This document shows positions 5,733 through 9,255 of a stretch of 9,255 bases of DNA, one piece after another (the first letter of the stretch is position 1; each line of letters begins with the position of its first letter). Origin of the DNA: Flammeovirgaceae bacterium UBA5867. GTDB lineage: Bacteria > Bacteroidota > Bacteroidia > Cytophagales > Cyclobacteriaceae. Position numbers and translations under genes: made by a program. Where the stretch lies: positions 9,569-18,823 of the forward strand of contig DJFR01000116.1 of assembly GCA_002432545.1 (NCBI GenBank), written 5' to 3'. The notes under the pieces were generated by a model. It saw only the letters and a program-made list of their open reading frames with translations, was not told where the DNA came from and did not search any database.

Positions 5733-7000
5733 TTAACTTTGATGAGGAAGTAATCTTTACGCCCTTTTTGTGCAAGCAGGTATTTACCGTAGAGTAAATC
5801 TTCTGCAGTTACCTTGCGGTCAAGTTTAATCTTCTCTTTGTTGATACTTACTCCATTACCTTGAATAGCCTTGCGCGCTTCACCCTTCGAAGTATATATC
5901 TGAGTTTTTTCTCCAAGTAATCCCACAGGGTCAACATTGTCATTAAATAGACCTTTGTCTACTGTATAGGTCATACTTTCGTCAAAGGCATCTTCAATTT
6001 CTTCTTCTGTTAATTTTTTGAAGTCCTCAAAAGAAGATCCGAAAAGTATATCGGTTATATATTGTGCTTTTTTCAACTGTTCTTCGCCATGTACACGCAA
6101 TGTTATGTCTTCGGCCAAAGCTTTTTGCAATGTTCCTGTGCGTGTGCTGTTCTCCAATTCAAGCGCCTCAATCTCTTCTTTACTCTTCAGAGTAAAGATG
6201 CGTATGAAGTTAGGAGCATCGGCATCTGATACCTTCTTTAACCAGAATTGGTAGAATTTATAGGGCGATGTCTTCTTCGGATCAAGCCATACATTGCCGC
6301 CTTCGGTTTTGCCGAACTTGGTTCCGTCTGCTTTGGTAATGAGCTTGGTGGTTAGTGCAAAGGCATCACCGTTAGATTTCCGTCTGATGAGCTCCGTGCC
6401 GGTAACTATATTTCCCCACTGATCAGAACCGCCCATCTGCAACTTGCAGTTCTTGTTCTCGAATAACCAATAGAAGTCATAACCCTGCACCAGTTGGTAT
6501 GTAAATTCAGTAAATGACAAACCTGTCTCGAGGCGTTTCTTTACGGAATCTTTCGCCATCATATAATTTACCGTGATGTGTTTACCAACATCACGGATAA
6601 ACTCCAATAGTTTAAAATCTTTGAACCAGTCGTAGTTGTTTACGAGCTCGGCACCATTCTCACCGGTAAAGTCGAGGAAGCTTTCCAATTGCTTGCGTAC
6701 ACATGCAACGTTGTGTTGCAGTATATCTTCAGAGAGCAGGTTGCGTTCAGCCGATTTGCCGGACGGATCACCCACCATACCCGTAGCACCACCCACCAGC
6801 GCCACTGGTTTATGGCCGCAGCGTTGAAAGTGTACTAATGTCATGATCTGCACCAGGTGACCGATGTGAAGTGAATCCGCAGTCGGATCAAAACCTATAT
6901 ATCCGGATGTAACTTCTTTACCCAGTTGATCTTCCGTACCCGGCATGAGGTCATGCACCATTCCGCGCCAGCGCAGTTCTTCTACAAAATTCTTTTTCAT
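5729..7000 (-). CDS. tyrS: Tyrosyl-tRNA synthetase
   Basis: Class I aminoacyl-tRNA synthetase that charges tRNA-Tyr with tyrosine in the cytoplasm. In 423 residues it shows the tyrosine pocket GYIGFDPTADSLHIGH (Tyr34; HIGH motif 45-48), YQLVQGYDF (168-176) and MGGSDQWGN (189-197) contacting the amino acid and adenylate, the KMSKS equivalent KFGKT (228-232), and a C-terminal S4-type RNA-binding domain (about 355-423) ending in YFLIKVN. Size and order are those of a normal bacterial TyrRS. I use the ATG at 7000. The frame extends upstream to an ATG at 7051, but those 17 codons run through the promoter's -33 and -7 boxes (7046-7016), so they should not lie in the mRNA. The leader would be only about 10 nt. 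The stop overlaps the acetyltransferase start. Confidence 0.98.
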   Translation of the reverse strand: MKKNFVEELRWRGMVHDLMPGTEDQLGKEVTSGYIGFDPTADSLHIGHLVQIMTLVHFQRCGHKPVALVGGATGMVGDPSGKSAERNLLSEDILQHNVACVRKQLESFLDFTGENGAELVNNYDWFKDFKLLEFIRDVGKHITVNYMMAKDSVKKRLETGLSFTEFTYQLVQGYDFYWLFENKNCKLQMGGSDQWGNIVTGTELIRRKSNGDAFALTTKLITKADGTKFGKTEGGNVWLDPKKTSPYKFYQFWLKKVSDADAPNFIRIFTLKSKEEIEALELENSTRTGTLQKALAEDITLRVHGEEQLKKAQYITDILFGSSFEDFKKLTEEEIEDAFDESMTYTVDKGLFNDNVDPVGLLGEKTQIYTSKGEARKAIQGNGVSINKEKIKLDRKVTAEDLLYGKYLLAQKGRKDYFLIKVN

Positions 7001-7015
7001 CTGTTTATAGTGGCG

Positions 7016-7046
7016 CAAATATAGGTGAGCAGGGGCAAGCATCAAA
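7016..7046 (-). promoter_or_regulatory. tyrS promoter, exact Bacteroidota consensus
   Basis: On the minus strand TTTG (7046-7043), a spacer of exactly 19 nt and TATATTTG (7023-7016) match TTTG-N19-TAnnTTTG with no mismatch. The tyrS ATG at 7000 lies 15 nt past the -7 box, so the untranslated leader would be very short. The -33 box sits inside the T-tract of the carbonic anhydrase terminator. Confidence 0.75.
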
Positions 7047-7083
7047 AACAAAGGCCCGATGTTCTGTAAACACCGGGCCCTTT
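7042..7083 (-). terminator. Terminator of the SulP-carbonic anhydrase unit
   Basis: The outer stem pairs 7050-7058 (AAAGGCCCG) with 7074-7083 (CGGGCCCTTT), leaving one bulged base. It continues inward through TGTT/AACA around a small loop after one mismatch. Read on the minus strand it is followed by TTTGTTTTTG, a proper tail. On the plus strand there is no T-run after the stem, so it works in the minus direction only. It lies 33 nt after the carbonic anhydrase stop. Confidence 0.82.
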
Positions 7084-7116
7084 GGGAATATTAATAACTA
7101 ACTGATAACTTGATCA

Positions 7117-7749
7117 TTATTCAATTATATAGCGATAGATCGGATCCACATCGCTGTTGTGATCGATGCGGCAAACCTGGTCGATCAAACCATTGTCGAT
7201 GTGGTATACCCAACCAAGAATTATCGGACGTTGTTCGCCCTTCCATGCGCGCTGCACGATCGAGGTCTTCGCCAGGTTCGAGCATTGCTCCATCACATTA
7301 AGTTCAACTAACCGGTCGGCCCGGGCATCGAAGTTTTCGATTGCCTCAAGCTCCTGGCGGTGAATGCGATATGTGTCCTTAATATTACGCAGCCACTTGT
7401 TGATAAGACCATAATCATTGTTGGTCATAGCAGCTTTAACACCACCGCAGCCGTAATGCCCGCATACAATAATGGTCTTTACCTTTAACACCTGCACGGC
7501 ATATTGCAATACACTCAACAGGTTCAGGTCGGTATGTACCACCAGGTTGGCCACATTACGATGTACAAATATATCTCCCGGCTCTGTGCCTGTTACTTCG
7601 TTCGCAGGTACACGGCTGTCGGAACAACCGATCCAGAGAAACTCAGGAGTTTGAACAAACTGATGTCTTTTAAAAAAATCTTTATCGTATTTGACGCGTT
7701 CCTGCGCCCATGCTCTATTTTGAAGTATTAGCTTATCGTGTGATTCCAT
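7117..7749 (-). CDS. Beta-class carbonic anhydrase
   Basis: A 210-residue cytoplasmic enzyme that interconverts CO2 and bicarbonate. It shows the beta-class zinc site: Cys42 in GCSDSRVPA with the Asp44-Arg46 dyad, and His98 and Cys101 in VCGHYGCGG. The motif HRNVAN (63-68) is also standard. The length is close to the E. coli Can enzyme. The ATG at 7749 lies 9 nt after the SulP stop, so the two genes are very probably one operon and share the job of supplying or balancing bicarbonate. That supply serves carboxylases such as acetyl-CoA carboxylase, whose alpha subunit may be the gene at the left edge, although the distance argues against direct coupling. A terminator follows the stop. Confidence 0.97.
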   Translation of the reverse strand: MESHDKLILQNRAWAQERVKYDKDFFKRHQFVQTPEFLWIGCSDSRVPANEVTGTEPGDIFVHRNVANLVVHTDLNLLSVLQYAVQVLKVKTIIVCGHYGCGGVKAAMTNNDYGLINKWLRNIKDTYRIHRQELEAIENFDARADRLVELNVMEQCSNLAKTSIVQRAWKGEQRPIILGWVYHIDNGLIDQVCRIDHNSDVDPIYRYIIE

Positions 7750-7758
7750 GGAATGTAA

Positions 7759-9255
7759 TTAGTTAGATAACCGGAAAAATTCGCTTGATGATGAGTACGT
7801 CTTCTTGACCTCCACCTGGATGTTCCTGCTCGGAGCATTCAGTATAAAGTCTTCGATCGTTTCAATGATGTCTGCATCAATAAACTGCGAATGTCCTCCG
7901 TCTATGATCAGAGTGGCACCTTCGGGTATACGTTCAAAGGTTTGACGTAACACGGCTTTGTTGAGGAATGATACATCTTTATTAAGACGCAGCAGATAAT
8001 TGCCTTCGTGTTTTACGATAGATATAGCCTCGTGAAAATTACTTTTCAATACGAAGAATACACCTACAACAATACCGATAAAGATACCCACCAGTAAGTT
8101 GGTTAACAGTATAGCAATGATGGTAACAATGAAAGGAAGGAATTGACCCCAGCCTTTGCGGAGCATTTCTCTGTAAAGGGATGGCTTGGTAAGTTTATAC
8201 CCGGTCATGAGCAATATACCAGCCAGTGCCGAGAACGGAATTAAATTTAATATACCCGGTATCAGTATGATAGATAAAAGTAGCATACAACCGTGAAGTA
8301 CAGCTGATAACTTGGTACGCGCACCGGCATTAATGTTGGCAGATGAACGCACAATTACCGCTGTAATAGGCAAACCGCCGATAAGTCCGGATAAAAAGTT
8401 ACCCGCACCCTGCGCACGCAACTCACGATTGAGCGGTGTTATGCGTTTAAATTCGTCAAGCTTGTCAGCAGCCTCAATGCATAGTAATGTTTCAAGGCTG
8501 GCCACAAGTGCTATGGTTACTGCCGTTATATATATCTTCGGATTTCCGAATTGTGTAAAATCAGGGAATGAGAACAAACCCAGAAAATCATTGAAGTCCT
8601 TTGATATAGGCAGAGCCACCAGGTGCTCCGACTGAATCGCTAAAGTCGAAGATGATTTAAAGAGAATGTTCAGCACAACACCCGCCACAACAGCAACGAG
8701 TGGTCCTGGTACAAATTGGAAAAACTTGTGTCTCCTGAGAAAAGGTTTTTCCCAAAGGATCAGAATGATAATCGATACGGCACAGACAATTACGGCTCCC
8801 GGAGATATATAGTTTAGTGCAGAGAATATTTCTGTAAATGTATTCTCGCCATCAGACTGAATGAACGATTCATCACCTTCATAGTCTTTATCATATCCCA
8901 AAGCATGTGGTATCTGTTTGAGTATGAGGATCAGACCAATAGCCGAGAGCATCCCTTTAATCACACTGGCCGGGAAGAAATGTCCGATCGTTCCGGCCCG
9001 CAGAACACCTAACGTAAATTGAAAAACACCGGCCAATACCACCGCGAGTAAAAATGCCTGGTACGAGCCTATATCATGAATAGCGGCAACAACGATGGCA
9101 GTTAAACCAGCGGCCGGTCCACTCACGCTCAGGTTTGAGCCACTGAGAGAACCTATAACTATACCACCAACAATACCGGCTATAAGACCTGACAGCAGCG
9201 GTGCGCCCGATGCCAATGCTATACCCAGGCACAACGGTAAGGCTACCAGAAATAC
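7759..9255 (-). CDS. SulP-family anion transporter with STAS domain, 5' end outside the window
   Basis: The gene runs off the right edge, with 498 codons visible. The first codon, at 9255-9253, is in frame, and the visible start VFLVALPLCLGIALASG is the conserved first membrane helix of SulP proteins, so only about 15-20 residues are missing; a TTG at 9234 is not the start. The signature SVSGPAAGL (44-51, counting from the window edge) begins the anion-binding helix. Multiple hydrophobic helices fill residues 1-410. A short C-terminal STAS domain (about 417-498, with IIDGGHSQFIDADIIETI) faces the cytoplasm. SulP proteins carry sulfate, bicarbonate or other anions, some by Na+ symport. Pairing with a carbonic anhydrase 9 nt downstream favours bicarbonate here, but sequence alone does not settle the ion. 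Confidence 0.93.
   Translation of the reverse strand, partial: VFLVALPLCLGIALASGAPLLSGLIAGIVGGIVIGSLSGSNLSVSGPAAGLTAIVVAAIHDIGSYQAFLLAVVLAGVFQFTLGVLRAGTIGHFFPASVIKGMLSAIGLILILKQIPHALGYDKDYEGDESFIQSDGENTFTEIFSALNYISPGAVIVCAVSIIILILWEKPFLRRHKFFQFVPGPLVAVVAGVVLNILFKSSSTLAIQSEHLVALPISKDFNDFLGLFSFPDFTQFGNPKIYITAVTIALVASLETLLCIEAADKLDEFKRITPLNRELRAQGAGNFLSGLIGGLPITAVIVRSSANINAGARTKLSAVLHGCMLLLSIILIPGILNLIPFSALAGILLMTGYKLTKPSLYREMLRKGWGQFLPFIVTIIAILLTNLLVGIFIGIVVGVFFVLKSNFHEAISIVKHEGNYLLRLNKDVSFLNKAVLRQTFERIPEGATLIIDGGHSQFIDADIIETIEDFILNAPSRNIQVEVKKTYSSSSEFFRLSN

Noticed and set aside
7001..7051. N-terminal 17-residue extension of tyrosyl-tRNA synthetase
   Set aside because: It would run through the -33 and -7 promoter boxes and the terminator tail. 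The standard synthetase N-terminus fits the ATG at 7000.
8312..8635. Plus-strand open frame of 107 codons opposite the SulP gene
   Set aside because: It is antisense to a well-supported membrane transporter gene, and its product shows no domain, signal peptide or membrane segment.
7759..9234. Complete SulP gene starting at 9234
   Set aside because: That codon is TTG within the conserved first membrane helix, and the frame stays open with SulP sequence (VFLVALPL) to the window edge, so the gene is 5' truncated by the window.
1..9255. Search for a novel defence, mobile or biosynthetic system
   Set aside because: Every gene fits a familiar family. I saw no transposase, integrase, toxin-antitoxin pair, CRISPR repeat, tRNA-linked attachment site or non-coding RNA fold.

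Overview
The window looks like ordinary chromosomal sequence from a member of the Bacteroidota, probably a Cytophagales-like lineage. Four things point there. The secreted proteins have signal peptides cut at A|Q and are small outer-membrane barrels of the Bacteroidota type. Starts lack Shine-Dalgarno sequences. At least one promoter fits the Bacteroidota consensus TTTG-N19-TAnnTTTG exactly. The urocanate hydratase is a long (about 669 residue) form. No rRNA, tRNA, insertion sequence, phage gene or CRISPR array is visible, and no gap between genes reaches 300 bases.

Left half, plus strand. The window opens with the last 23 codons of a gene, probably accA, closed by a strong terminator (96-129). 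A compact three-gene cluster follows: a metallo-beta-lactamase-fold hydrolase (180-1016), a minimal patatin-like phospholipase (1024-1797), and urocanate hydratase hutU (1778-3787), whose start lies inside the patatin gene. Two separately transcribed outer-membrane barrel genes come next (3854-4462 and 4562-5185), each followed by or close to a clear stem-loop terminator, and the second preceded by a TATATTTG -7 box.

Right half, minus strand, read from the right edge leftward. A SulP-family anion transporter with a C-terminal STAS domain (5' end outside the window) sits 9 nt ahead of a beta-carbonic anhydrase. The pair is a plausible bicarbonate uptake and CO2/bicarbonate interconversion module. 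A terminator closes it, and the terminator's T-tract also supplies the -33 box of the tyrS promoter. Tyrosyl-tRNA synthetase (5729-7000) then overlaps a GNAT acetyltransferase (5271-5732), which probably starts at TTG. The two halves converge on a bidirectional terminator at 5229-5259.

I see no convincing undescribed system. The points most worth a second look are the overlapping terminator and promoter between carbonic anhydrase and tyrS, the TTGA stop/start overlap of tyrS and the acetyltransferase, the isolated hutU embedded in a lipase/hydrolase cluster, the uniformly acidic loops of the first outer-membrane protein, and heavy use of the ATA isoleucine codon.
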